The notes under the pieces were generated by a model, which saw only the letters and a list, made by a program, of their open reading frames with translations, searched no databases and was not told the origin of the DNA. A DNA stretch of 64,000 nucleotides from Natrinema marinum (GTDB taxonomy: Archaea; Halobacteriota; Halobacteria; Halobacteriales; Natrialbaceae): contig NZ_CP100763.1 of the NCBI RefSeq assembly GCF_024296685.1, forward strand, positions 2,666,001 to 2,730,000, read 5' to 3'. Of the stretch, positions 27,849 through 36,367 are shown one piece after another (position 1 is the first letter of the stretch; the number at the start of each line of letters is the position of its first letter). A program made the position numbers and the translations under genes.

Positions 27849-29459
27849 TCAGCCCTCGCCGATCATCCGGTCTTCGTCCTCCCACTCCTGCTTGCGCAGT
27901 TCGTACTTCTGGGTCTTCCCGGTCGCTGTCTTGGGGAGTTCCGTGACGTACTCGATCCGACGGACGGTCTTGTAGCTCGCCAGTCGATCGCGGGTGAACT
28001 GGGTCAGTTCGTCGGCCGACACCGGTGGGTCGTTCGGATCGCCGTTCGACGGGACGACGAACGCCTTCGGCGTCTCGCCCCACTCGTCGCTCGGTGCGGG
28101 GATCACCGCCGCGTCGGCGACCGCATCGTGGTCGAACAGCGTGTCCTCGAGTTCGATGCTCGAGATGTTCTCGCCCCCGGAGATGATGATGTCCTTCTTG
28201 CGGTCCCGAATGGCGATCAGCCCGTTGTCGTCGACCGTCGCGAGGTCGCCAGTGTGGTAGTAGCCCTCGACCCGGTCGTTGAACGCTTCGTCGGTCTGGT
28301 CGGGCTTGTTCCAGTAGCGGTCCATCACCTGGTTGCCGCGGACGACGATCTCGCCGAGCGTCGCGTCGTCGCGGGGGACATCGTTCCCGTCGTCATCGAC
28401 GACGCGAACCTCGGTGCCGAGGACGCCCATCCCCTGGCGCTTCTTGATCTCGAAGCGGTTCTCGTCGTTCATCAGCCGCTTGGTGTCGGAGATCGTAATG
28501 AGGGGACCGGTCTCGGTAGCGCCGTAGAGGTGTTTCAGGTACCAGCCGAAGCGGTCCTCGACGGCGCGGATGGTGGCCTCCGGCGGCGCGCTACCGGCGG
28601 TCGTCACCCGAACCTGCTTCTCGCCCATCATCTCGGGTTCGCCCTCGCTCTCGTAGTAGTCGATCAACTGATTGAGCACCGCGGGAGCGGCACAGAGGAA
28701 CGACACGTCCTCCGCGCGGATGGCGTCGACGACCTCGTCCGCGTTGACCCCGCGCGTGCAGACGTGAGTCGCGCCCATCCCGGTCACCGCGTAGATGTGG
28801 CCCCACCCGTTGACGTGGAACATCGGCAGCGTCCACAGGTAGGTGTCGTCGTCGGTGATCTCGTGATAGATCGACATCAGATAGGCGTGGATGGTCTCCG
28901 TCCGGTGAGTCCGGCAGACCCCCTTCGGGTCGCCCGTCGTGCCCGAGGTGTAGTTGATCGTGATGATCTCGTCCTCGCTCATCTCGGGCTGGTCGAACTC
29001 GGTGCCGGCCTCCTCGAGCGCCGCGTCGAAGCTCTCCCACTGGCCCTCGACCGCGTCGGCGTCGTTCGTGACGAACGTCTCCGTCGGCACGTCGTCGCGG
29101 ATCGCCTCGATCTTCTCGGCGTACTCGTAATCCGCGTAGATCGCGTCGACGCCGGCATCAGAGAGGATATACTCGTAGTCGTTCGGCTCGAGGCGGTAGT
29201 TCAGCGGCGTGAAGATCGCCCCGAGCTGCATCGCGCCGAACGCCGCCTCGAGGTGGTAGTGGGTGTTCGGGTCGAGTACCGCAACGCGGTCGCCTTTCTC
29301 GATGCCCCGTTGCTCGAGCGCCGCGGCGAACCGGTCGGCGCGCTCGCCGAACTCCGCGTACGTGTATCGGTCGCCGTCTACCCCGACGATCGCGTCCTCG
29401 TCCCCGTAGTAGGTGCGAGCCTGCTCGAGGAAGTCCGTGACAATGAGTGGCGTTTCCAT
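27849..29459 (-). CDS. Long/medium-chain acyl-CoA synthetase (AMP-forming)
   Basis: The enzyme activates a fatty or other carboxylic acid with ATP and CoA. It has 536 residues. The AMP-binding P-loop is YTSGTTGDPKG, followed by YGATETGP (A5), GDLATVDDNG (A7), DRKKDIIISGGENISS (A8) and the catalytic Lys in PKTATGK near the C-terminus. Chain length cannot be predicted. The start is the ATG at 29459 (METPLIV); a TTG three codons upstream is less likely. The decayed gene at 401-645 is its paralogue. Confidence 0.92.
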   Translation of the reverse strand: METPLIVTDFLEQARTYYGDEDAIVGVDGDRYTYAEFGERADRFAAALEQRGIEKGDRVAVLDPNTHYHLEAAFGAMQLGAIFTPLNYRLEPNDYEYILSDAGVDAIYADYEYAEKIEAIRDDVPTETFVTNDADAVEGQWESFDAALEEAGTEFDQPEMSEDEIITINYTSGTTGDPKGVCRTHRTETIHAYLMSIYHEITDDDTYLWTLPMFHVNGWGHIYAVTGMGATHVCTRGVNADEVVDAIRAEDVSFLCAAPAVLNQLIDYYESEGEPEMMGEKQVRVTTAGSAPPEATIRAVEDRFGWYLKHLYGATETGPLITISDTKRLMNDENRFEIKKRQGMGVLGTEVRVVDDDGNDVPRDDATLGEIVVRGNQVMDRYWNKPDQTDEAFNDRVEGYYHTGDLATVDDNGLIAIRDRKKDIIISGGENISSIELEDTLFDHDAVADAAVIPAPSDEWGETPKAFVVPSNGDPNDPPVSADELTQFTRDRLASYKTVRRIEYVTELPKTATGKTQKYELRKQEWEDEDRMIGEG

Positions 29460-29659
29460 ACGACGCAATTTTTGCGAATGCGGCAGATACGTATTTCGTT
29501 TCTTATCAACTGGTCGGAACTGGCGCCCCCAAAGAGGTGGGGCGGCGACGACGGTGACGAATCGCTACGGACGGAGAGCGGTGCAGAAACGGACCGAAAG
29601 CCGGTCTCGACGGCAGAACCGAACGCGCGGGGAGGTACCGAGAACAGCCGCGATATCCG

Positions 29660-30835
29660 TCAGAGCTGTTCCCAGACTTGCTCGTCGTCGTCGAAGTCCG
29701 GTTCGTCGGACGAGGTGAACGCGTCGCCCCCCTCGAGTTCCGAGAGGTCCTCGGCCGAGAGGTCCCCGTCGGCGTCGACGACGGGCGGTTGCTCCTCGAG
29801 GTCCATCTCCGGCCAGGCGGTCTCCTCCCAGAGGCCGCGGTCGCTGTAGTAGTAGACGACGCCGTCGTTGACGACCGCGAACAGCCCGCGTTGTTGGTCG
29901 TGGACGACGCGCTCGTTGGTGTCGATGGCCACGTCGACCACGTCCTCTAACGTGTCGAGCGAGACGTGGTAATCGCCGATCCACATCGGAATCGAGCCCC
30001 GCGAGATCCACTCCGCGTAGCGTTGTTCGTGGACCGCTCGGCGGGCGGCGTCGATATCGGTCGGCGAGCGCCGGGCGACGACCGCAGCGCTGACGAGCGA
30101 GAGCGTTCCGAGCACCGACAGGCCGCCGATCAGCGCCGTGCCTCGGGACTCGGTCGTCCGTTCGACGCCGCGTTGATAGCTGTGAGTCGCCGAGTCGGAC
30201 AGCGAGCCGCCGACCCAGTAGGCATTACCGGTAATCTGCAGCGGAGCGGTCGAGGTCAACGTCCCCGACTGCCGGCCGGTGTCGTACGTGACGCGAAGCT
30301 CCATCGTGAGCGAGACCGAGCCGATGCCGCTGACTTCGCGCTGGAGTTGCTGCTGTCGCTGCTGGTAGTCTTCGATGTCGATGGTCGCCTCCGAGGTCGC
30401 GACGCCGTCTTCGATCGTCGGCGACTCCCGTAACACCTCGTGGGTCTCGTTCCAGAACGTCGATCCGTCGCGAGTCGCCTCAAAGCGGAGGACGAGCTCG
30501 TGGGTCACGTTCGCGTCCTCGAGCGAGCCGCCCGACTCTCGCAGCCGCGTTTTCGGCGTGACCGTCAGCTCCGGCGAGGCGTTGAGCACGTAGACGGAGC
30601 TATCGGTGAGCCGTTCGCCCTCGTTCCAGAGCGTGCCGTTTTCGGTGACGACAGCGCTCGTCCCCACGCCGGTCGTCACGCGCTCTTCGCCGAACTGCGG
30701 CTCCGTCGTCGTCACCGGGTTGGCGACGGCCCAGCCGCTCGCGCCGATGGCGAGCACGCCGACGACTGCCAACACGATCACGATCGATCGACCGCTTCGT
30801 GCGAGCAACAGATCGAGCCGCGGATTATCGATCAC
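29660..30835 (-). CDS. DUF5305 family membrane-anchored protein
   Basis: A 391-residue protein with an N-terminal membrane segment (about 18-40), a beta-rich outer domain (about 45-235) and a second membrane segment (about 240-260). A cytoplasmic acidic C-terminal part follows, ending in DDDEQVWEQL. The pattern fits haloarchaeal DUF5305, a family found beside signal peptidases and DUF1102 proteins. It is the last gene of the minus-strand surface set (DUF1102, CARDB-like, signal peptidase, this gene), 160 bases after the signal peptidase. It could be an assembly platform or anchor (inference). Confidence 0.72.
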   Translation of the reverse strand: MIDNPRLDLLLARSGRSIVIVLAVVGVLAIGASGWAVANPVTTTEPQFGEERVTTGVGTSAVVTENGTLWNEGERLTDSSVYVLNASPELTVTPKTRLRESGGSLEDANVTHELVLRFEATRDGSTFWNETHEVLRESPTIEDGVATSEATIDIEDYQQRQQQLQREVSGIGSVSLTMELRVTYDTGRQSGTLTSTAPLQITGNAYWVGGSLSDSATHSYQRGVERTTESRGTALIGGLSVLGTLSLVSAAVVARRSPTDIDAARRAVHEQRYAEWISRGSIPMWIGDYHVSLDTLEDVVDVAIDTNERVVHDQQRGLFAVVNDGVVYYYSDRGLWEETAWPEMDLEEQPPVVDADGDLSAEDLSELEGGDAFTSSDEPDFDDDEQVWEQL

Positions 30836-30995
30836 TCGTGGGACACCTGCCGAATCGCGATTGGACCTGCCGTCCGCCAGCCCGGTTCGACCCGCGGTCG
30901 GCCGTCCCGCGAGCGGGGTTGAATACCGGGATAATCACGGATAGATGAAGGAAATCGACTATTATAAGCGTAGTGGCTTCTCTAGTCGCCGGCGG

Positions 30996-32171
30996 TCAGT
31001 CTCGCAACCATTTGCGAAGCTTTCGCTGGAGACGGGTCGACAGCGCGACGTGATCGCCCGGCGTGCGAAACCGGATGTCGCCGCTGCCGAAGATCACGAG
31101 GACGAGCGCGACGGAGAGGCCGACGATGACGCCGTTGACCGCGGCGATCGCGACGAGCGGATGGACGCCGTGGAGCCAGACCAGCACCCGTGGCGGAAAG
31201 AGGGCGAGATAGCGGTACTCGCCGAGGTGGCGCGTGTATTCCCCGGTCTCCTCCGGTGCGGAGAGTCGTACCGTGGTCTCGCCGCCGGCGCGGCTGCCGA
31301 CCGTCTGCCACTCCGGCGTCGTGGCGATCCCACCGCTTTCGGCCTCGTGGACGACGACCACCGGGAGATAGCCGGCGTTGTCGACGGTGCGCGTGAGTTC
31401 GGCCGTCGCGCCTGGCGCGACGACCTGCGGATCGTCGCTCGGCGATTCGGTGCTAACGAGTCCGTACTCGTAAGTGCCCGAAGGCACGACCATCGCCGCG
31501 GTCGCGAACGTGACGAACACGAGCAAGACGAGCCCGAGCGCCGTCCAGAAGGCGATCACGTTCTCGCGGGAGCGGCGTCTGGTCGTTTCTCGGTGTTCGG
31601 GTCCGAGGCGCTCGAAGACGGTGCCGAAGCCGAGCAAGGCGACGCCGACGGCGACCAGCATCGAGCCAAGGCCGTCGGAGGTGGCCGTCGTCGTCACGCC
31701 GACGATCGGCGCGACCGTCCCGTAGACCTGCTCTGCGAGCCCCTGAATCGCCATGACGGCGCTCCCGAGGTGAGGGATCGTCACGACCGTCCCGCGGATC
31801 TGGAGGGCTTCGGCGACGATCTGACCCTCCTGAACGGGGGGCTCGCCGCCGTCTTGATCGGTAAACGGGTTCGCGTCTCCTTTCGTCACGTAGCCGTCGT
31901 CGGTTTCGTCGACGACGCGATGGGTCGTCAGGCCGCCGTCGTGGAGCTCTCTGGCCTGAAAGACGACGACGTCGTCCTCCTCGACGTCGCCGGAGACGAC
32001 GCTCGGAACCGCGACGAAGCCGTCGCCGGCGTCCATCGTCGGCTCCATGCTGCCGGTCGCGACGTAGCCCAGCAGGATCGGCTGGCCGAGGAGCTGACCG
32101 ACGAGCAAGAGGATGACGACCAGCGCGACGACGAAGCCGAGTCCCCGCTTGACGAGGTCGGTGGCGGTCAT
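30996..32171 (-). CDS. ER-type (SipW-like) signal peptidase I with extra C-terminal domain
   Basis: An S26B serine protease that removes signal peptides outside the membrane. After a membrane helix (about 10-33) it has TGSMEPTM with Ser41, the general base in TTHRVV (His84) and TKGDAN (Asp99): the Ser-His type of the eukaryotic and SipW branch. At 391 residues it is much longer than the core enzyme. After about residue 130 come further membrane helices, a beta domain (about 240-330) and a basic C-terminal tail (RLQRKLRKWLRD). It sits among surface-protein genes, suggesting a dedicated substrate set. Confidence 0.85.
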   Translation of the reverse strand: MTATDLVKRGLGFVVALVVILLLVGQLLGQPILLGYVATGSMEPTMDAGDGFVAVPSVVSGDVEEDDVVVFQARELHDGGLTTHRVVDETDDGYVTKGDANPFTDQDGGEPPVQEGQIVAEALQIRGTVVTIPHLGSAVMAIQGLAEQVYGTVAPIVGVTTTATSDGLGSMLVAVGVALLGFGTVFERLGPEHRETTRRRSRENVIAFWTALGLVLLVFVTFATAAMVVPSGTYEYGLVSTESPSDDPQVVAPGATAELTRTVDNAGYLPVVVVHEAESGGIATTPEWQTVGSRAGGETTVRLSAPEETGEYTRHLGEYRYLALFPPRVLVWLHGVHPLVAIAAVNGVIVGLSVALVLVIFGSGDIRFRTPGDHVALSTRLQRKLRKWLRD

Positions 32172-32331
32172 GGGCAGGATGCGAGGACGGTCATGATTGG
32201 CTGACGGTTCGAGTTCACTATGCGACTGCTCCAGTATAAAGCCCGCGAGAGTTCCGACGACGGAGACTCGAGGTCGACGCGCTCGAGGAGTTGTAGTTTC
32301 GTCTACGCGGTCGAATCGGCTGCACGGACGG

Positions 32332-33483
32332 CTACCGAAGGATCGCCCAGCGACGGTTCGCCGTCACCGCGAGGAACAACAGCCCCGCCGTCGCTGGCGG
32401 CGCGAGTGCGGCCGTCGTCGACGCTGACAGCTCCCGGTTACGGATCGTAAACGGCCCCGGCTCCTCGACCGTCACCGCTCCGGCGGCGACCCCGCTGACC
32501 GAAATCTCGTACGTTCCCGGCTCGGCGAAGGCCCGCTCGAAGGTCACCGTCCGTTCGCCGTTGGCCGGGATCGAAACGGCCCGACTCTCGACGACGATCC
32601 CGTCGACCGCTAGCTCGAGCGTGCGGTCGACTGGCGCGTCGGTCGGGTTCCTGACTGTCGCTTGCATCGTCGCCGTCTCCCCCGCAGTGACCGTCTCGTC
32701 GCCGACGGAGGCGGTAACCACCTCGATCGGCGGCCCCTCGACGGTCACCCGCCTGCTCCCGATTCCCTCGACGCCGACCTCGTAGGCGCCCGGCCAGTAC
32801 ATCGTCCGCTCGAAGGCGACCGATTTCGTCTCGCCGGGTCGCAGCTCGAGCGTCCGCTGATCGACGACCGTCCCGTCGACGGTCAGCGACGCCGTCGTCG
32901 TCCCTCGTTCGTCGCCGTAGTTGTGGTACGTGACGTTGGCCGTCAACGTATCGCCGGTCTCGAGCGCCGTCGGCGAGACCGTGAGGTTCGTCCCCTCGAT
33001 CGCCGGCTGGGAACCGGATTCGGGCGTCGTTTCGTCGGCGTACTCCACCACGACCGAGAACGATTCCGTCCCGCTCTGAGCGCTGTGGGTGTCGACCGCG
33101 ACCCCGACGTGTGCCGTGTCGCCGGTCGATAGCTCGAGCGGGTTCGATTCGCTGACGACATCGGTCGGATCGTCGCCCCTGTAGAACGTGAGCCCCGCGA
33201 CGTCGTTCTCGATCCAGACCCGCTCGACCTCGTCCTCGGTGACGGTGATCGTCAAAACGTTATCTGCACGCGTGACGGCGTCGTCGTTCAAGTTCTCGAG
33301 ATTGAGTTCGACTGCCCCGCCGGAGACCGTCGCGTACTGGCCATTCGGACCGCTCGAGGGAGCCAGCTCGAGGCTCGAGGTCGTATCGGCCTGCGTCCCG
33401 CCCGTCGCGGCGATCACGACCGCGCCGGTGGGGACGATCCCCATGATAACGAGGACGACGATGGCGGCGGTACGGAGTGACAT
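32332..33483 (-). CDS. DUF1102-like surface protein with CARDB-type repeats
   Basis: A 383-residue exported protein: a signal segment (about 6-26), a DUF1102-like beta domain (about 35-150), then two Ig/CARDB-like repeats (about 165-250 and 255-340). Each repeat has the pattern TALETGDTLTANVTYHNYG and TVTAGETATMQATVRNPTD. A C-terminal hydrophobic helix (about 357-375) is followed by NRR, anchoring it in the membrane. The DUF1102 part (FYRGDDPT..GDTAHVGVAVDT) is clearly related to the next gene upstream (VYDGDTPG..GNTGAVGIAVNT). Confidence 0.75.
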   Translation of the reverse strand: MSLRTAAIVVLVIMGIVPTGAVVIAATGGTQADTTSSLELAPSSGPNGQYATVSGGAVELNLENLNDDAVTRADNVLTITVTEDEVERVWIENDVAGLTFYRGDDPTDVVSESNPLELSTGDTAHVGVAVDTHSAQSGTESFSVVVEYADETTPESGSQPAIEGTNLTVSPTALETGDTLTANVTYHNYGDERGTTTASLTVDGTVVDQRTLELRPGETKSVAFERTMYWPGAYEVGVEGIGSRRVTVEGPPIEVVTASVGDETVTAGETATMQATVRNPTDAPVDRTLELAVDGIVVESRAVSIPANGERTVTFERAFAEPGTYEISVSGVAAGAVTVEEPGPFTIRNRELSASTTAALAPPATAGLLFLAVTANRRWAILR

Positions 33484-33531
33484 GGGTCGATGACAGCTAG
33501 GGAACCGAACAGGACGGTGAGCGCGTTAGTA

Positions 33532-34029
33532 TCAGGCCGTGGAGGTCGCTTCGATGGTGATCGTGTGATCGTCGGCCGAGTCGAACGTAGTCGTATTGAC
33601 CGCGATCCCGACCGCACCAGTGTTACCGGCGTTGACAGTACCGATGCTGGCGGTCTGGCTATCGTCGAAGGTACCGGGCGTGTCGCCATCGTAAACCATG
33701 AGGCCACTGCCGCTACTGCTGACGGTCACGTCGACGTTCTCCGCGCCGTTGTTGGTGATATTCAGGAGTCCGTCGTAGTAGATCGTCGAGTTCTCGTTTA
33801 GGTCCTGGAACTGGATCTGGATCGCATCGCCCGACCCGTTCTGGACGTAACTGTCCGTCACGGTGTCGTTTAGCTCGAGTCCGAGCGCAGCGTTTGCGTC
33901 GCCGGTCGTCTCCACGGTCACGTCACGCGTCGCTTCCACCTGACTGAACGCCCCGGAGGCGATGAGCATCCCGCCGAGGAGGATCGTCGTTCCAAGCACG
34001 AACAGCACATTGCGTCGATTCATTCTCAT
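33532..34029 (-). CDS. DUF1102 family secreted protein with SipW-like signal
   Basis: A 165-residue protein. NRRNVLFVLGTTILLGGML is a basic N-region plus hydrophobic core. It runs into IASGAFSQVEATRDVTV, a start of the kind seen in SipW-processed fibre proteins such as TasA and camelysin. The mature part (about 120 residues) is all beta in character, with DANAALGLELND and TITIEATSTA. It is the first gene of the minus-strand surface set; the abundant fibre or envelope subunit is a fair guess. The ATG at 34023 is an alternative start. Confidence 0.75.
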   Translation of the reverse strand: MRMNRRNVLFVLGTTILLGGMLIASGAFSQVEATRDVTVETTGDANAALGLELNDTVTDSYVQNGSGDAIQIQFQDLNENSTIYYDGLLNITNNGAENVDVTVSSSGSGLMVYDGDTPGTFDDSQTASIGTVNAGNTGAVGIAVNTTTFDSADDHTITIEATSTA

Positions 34030-34475
34030 GGGTATGATCTCGTTTCGGACCGCCCCGGCAACCGTATGCGACGGTTGACCGGCCCGGTTCTTACTCGATC
34101 CTATGAACGTCATCCACTTTGTATTGAGCCGCCAGAACGTCAGAAAGACCGGCCATACGGCCGTTCAAGCCGGCCCTGAAGGAGCGGCTCGAGCCGAAAG
34201 CAGGTCGAGAATCCGTCCGAAAACCGGTTTGAACCGAGTGGCAGCCTCGCTCGAGAGAGTCGACCGGATGTGTCGGTCGGTCGCTGCAGGAACGGGACCG
34301 AGACGAGCCCTCGAGCGACGTCGACAGTGAGCCAACACTGGTGGGACGGAGGACGATGTCACCGGGCGAGTCGGCAGGGAGCCAGCGTCGTAATCCACGT
34401 TCACGAGACACACACGTCGGCGATAAGGGTTATGTGACAGTAATTCGTTTGTTCGCGACAGAATGGGGGCGTACC
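34030..34475. other. Divergent intergenic region of the surface locus
   Basis: These 446 bases separate the two surface gene sets and contain no convincing gene. A hairpin CAACCGT-ATGCG-ACGGTTG (34059-34077, 7-bp stem) lies 30 bases upstream of the DUF1102 start, in its presumed leader. Toward the other side, a TATA-like GATAAGGGTTATG (34422-34434) and a G-rich run (GGGGG at 34465-34469), 6 bases before the ATG at 34476 and usable as a ribosome site, mark the promoter and leader of the regulator gene. Confidence 0.45.
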
Positions 34476-35012
34476 ATGGCGACGAAGGGTGAGGCTGGGC
34501 CCCAGCGCGGCGAGATTTTCGATCTCCTGAGCAATCACCGTCGTCGGTACGCGATTCACTACTGCAAGCGGGAAGACGAGCCGGTGACGCTCGGCACCCT
34601 CGCCGAACACGTCGCCGCCTGGGAACTCGACAAGGAGGTCGACGAAATCACCTCGGCCGAGCGAAAACGGGTGTACACGTCGCTTCAGCAAACCCACCTC
34701 CCCACGCTCGAGCAGGCCGATATGATCAAGTTCGACGATCGAACGATCGAGCTCACCGACGAGGCGTCCGAGTTGGATGTCTACCTCGATGTCGTCCCGG
34801 AGGACTCGATCCCCTGGGGGTACTACTATCTGGGGCTGACCGCAGTCGGGTCCGTCGTGATGGCCGGGCTGTGGCTCGACGTGATTCCGACCGAACCGGT
34901 CTCCGCGCTCGGGTGGGCGACGCTCGTCTTCGCGCTGTTTGGCATCTCCGCGGTCGTCCACGTCGCGCAGAGCCGGCGGATGCGCCTCGGAGAGATGGAA
35001 CGGCCGCCATGA
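34476..35012 (+). CDS. Membrane-bound winged-helix regulator (DUF7344-like)
   Basis: A 178-residue protein. Residues 12-105 carry a haloarchaeal DUF7344-type winged helix (EIFDLLSNHRRRYAIHYC, then TLGTLAEHVAAWE and a LPTLEQADMIKFDD wing). Two membrane helices follow, at about 114-132 and 142-160, with a basic tail. It would be a membrane-tethered transcription regulator. The last four bases overlap the next start codon (ATGA at 35009-35012), so it is translated together with the secreted protein downstream, which it may control. Confidence 0.75.
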   Translation: MATKGEAGPQRGEIFDLLSNHRRRYAIHYCKREDEPVTLGTLAEHVAAWELDKEVDEITSAERKRVYTSLQQTHLPTLEQADMIKFDDRTIELTDEASELDVYLDVVPEDSIPWGYYYLGLTAVGSVVMAGLWLDVIPTEPVSALGWATLVFALFGISAVVHVAQSRRMRLGEMERPP

Positions 35013-36055
35013 CCAACAGGGTCACGAAACTCGGCGTCCTGTTCGTGCTGCTGGGTGCTCTCACGCTACTCGCGCCCGCGTTCGGGTTCGACTTTCTCGC
35101 TATCGATCGCGGGATCGACGCGAGCGTCGCGGACGACGAGCAAAACGCACCGCTTGGCGTTCGGACGACGTACGACGGAACTACGATCGAGTACGAGACC
35201 GGCTTCTTCGGATTCCCGCGGACGAACACGACCGCGACGGTCGCCGAGCTCCGGAACAACGTCGATAGTCCGTTCACCGTCGAAGCCGAGGTTTCGTCGG
35301 TCGTCTGGGCGAGCGGTAACGACCAACGGGTGTTAGCTCCGGTCTCGAGCAGCCTGACGCTCGGAAGTGGGCAGACGGATACGGTCGAACTGCGGTGTAG
35401 TCAGGAAGTCGCTGGCGAGGCCAGCGACGCGACGGTCGATCTCGACCTGAAAGCGTCGGGTACGCCGGTCACCATCGATCGCCGGGAGTACACGGTAAGC
35501 GGCGTTTCGTTCGCGTGCGAAGGAACGCAAAGCGCGGGCAGTGGCGGGCCGGACGAGATCATGCCGATCGGAGAGACCGACCTCACCCTCGTCAACGGAA
35601 GCGTCGCGGCCGAACAATCGACCGGCGCATCGCAAGAGCCGGGAAGCCGAGTCACGTTCGACGTGAGAAACGACGGGTCGGACGATATCATGGTGACAGG
35701 CATCGGGGTGTACAACACGACGAGTACCGCAAACGAGGTCTACTACTGTGCGAACTACTGGTTCTTCGGCTGTACCGCGACGGACAACGAAGTCACCATC
35801 GACGGAACGACCGACGGCTACCGGAGCGTCGACGAGGCGATGGCCATCGGCGAGGGCAACACCTACGACCTCGACCAGAACGCGACGATCGCGACGGGCG
35901 ACACCGCGACGGTCGCGATAGAGCAGTTCCGCGAGGACGGATTCAACACCCAGGTCGATATGAGCGGAACGGAGGTTACGGTGGTGCTCGTCGTCGAGGA
36001 CAACACTACCGGCGAAGAAGTCGGTATCGAGACGGAGCTTACGCTTCCGCCGTAG
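35009..36055 (+). CDS. Secreted beta-rich Cys-pair surface protein A
   Basis: A 348-residue exported protein: basic start MTNRVTK, hydrophobic core to about 27 (LGALTLLAPAFGF), then AIDRGIDASVADDEQNA. The first domain (about 35-170) has two cysteines in TVELRCSQE and VSFACEGT, and the next gene has the same arrangement (VTLVCAES and VDIQCNKG), so the two share a homologous domain, probably with a disulfide. The second domain (about 185-348) contains another Cys pair (YYCANYWFFGC). There is no C-terminal anchor. It overlaps the regulator gene by 4 bases. Confidence 0.72.
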   Translation: MTNRVTKLGVLFVLLGALTLLAPAFGFDFLAIDRGIDASVADDEQNAPLGVRTTYDGTTIEYETGFFGFPRTNTTATVAELRNNVDSPFTVEAEVSSVVWASGNDQRVLAPVSSSLTLGSGQTDTVELRCSQEVAGEASDATVDLDLKASGTPVTIDRREYTVSGVSFACEGTQSAGSGGPDEIMPIGETDLTLVNGSVAAEQSTGASQEPGSRVTFDVRNDGSDDIMVTGIGVYNTTSTANEVYYCANYWFFGCTATDNEVTIDGTTDGYRSVDEAMAIGEGNTYDLDQNATIATGDTATVAIEQFREDGFNTQVDMSGTEVTVVLVVEDNTTGEEVGIETELTLPP

Positions 36056-36367
36056 CGCCACGGTCGTCCGACGGTGGGTCCGAACGGATCCGTTGCGAAG
36101 CGGTTCGACACCGAGAAAAAAGAGATGCGCGCTTGCCCGTGAGCGTCCGCTCTTCTCCGCGTTCACCCCGTTTAGATCGGAATGAACGATTCTGGATCGA
36201 ATGAACGTTCTGAATGGTATACCGTCTTTATACGGACCTGACCGGAAGCGGAAGGTAGCAAGCGTCGGGAAACCGAACGGCGTCGCCGGATCTCGTCCGA
36301 ATCGTGGCCGTGATGCGGTGTTCATCGACGGTTGCCAGATCGCAAATGGAACAGGAAGGGGGAAGGC
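36056..36367. other. Intergenic region between the two Cys-pair proteins
   Basis: No gene is seen in these 312 bases. A TATA-like TTTATA at 36227-36232 would give a leader of about 110 bases for the next gene. A purine-rich AGGAAGGGGG at 36352-36361 lies 6 bases upstream of the GTG at 36368 and is a plausible ribosome site, which decided the start. Confidence 0.4.

Noticed and set aside
27735-29849. 704-codon open frame on the plus strand
   Set aside because: It is antisense to the intact acyl-CoA synthetase, whose motifs are complete, and its translation is the valine/arginine-rich type expected from reading GC-rich DNA backwards.
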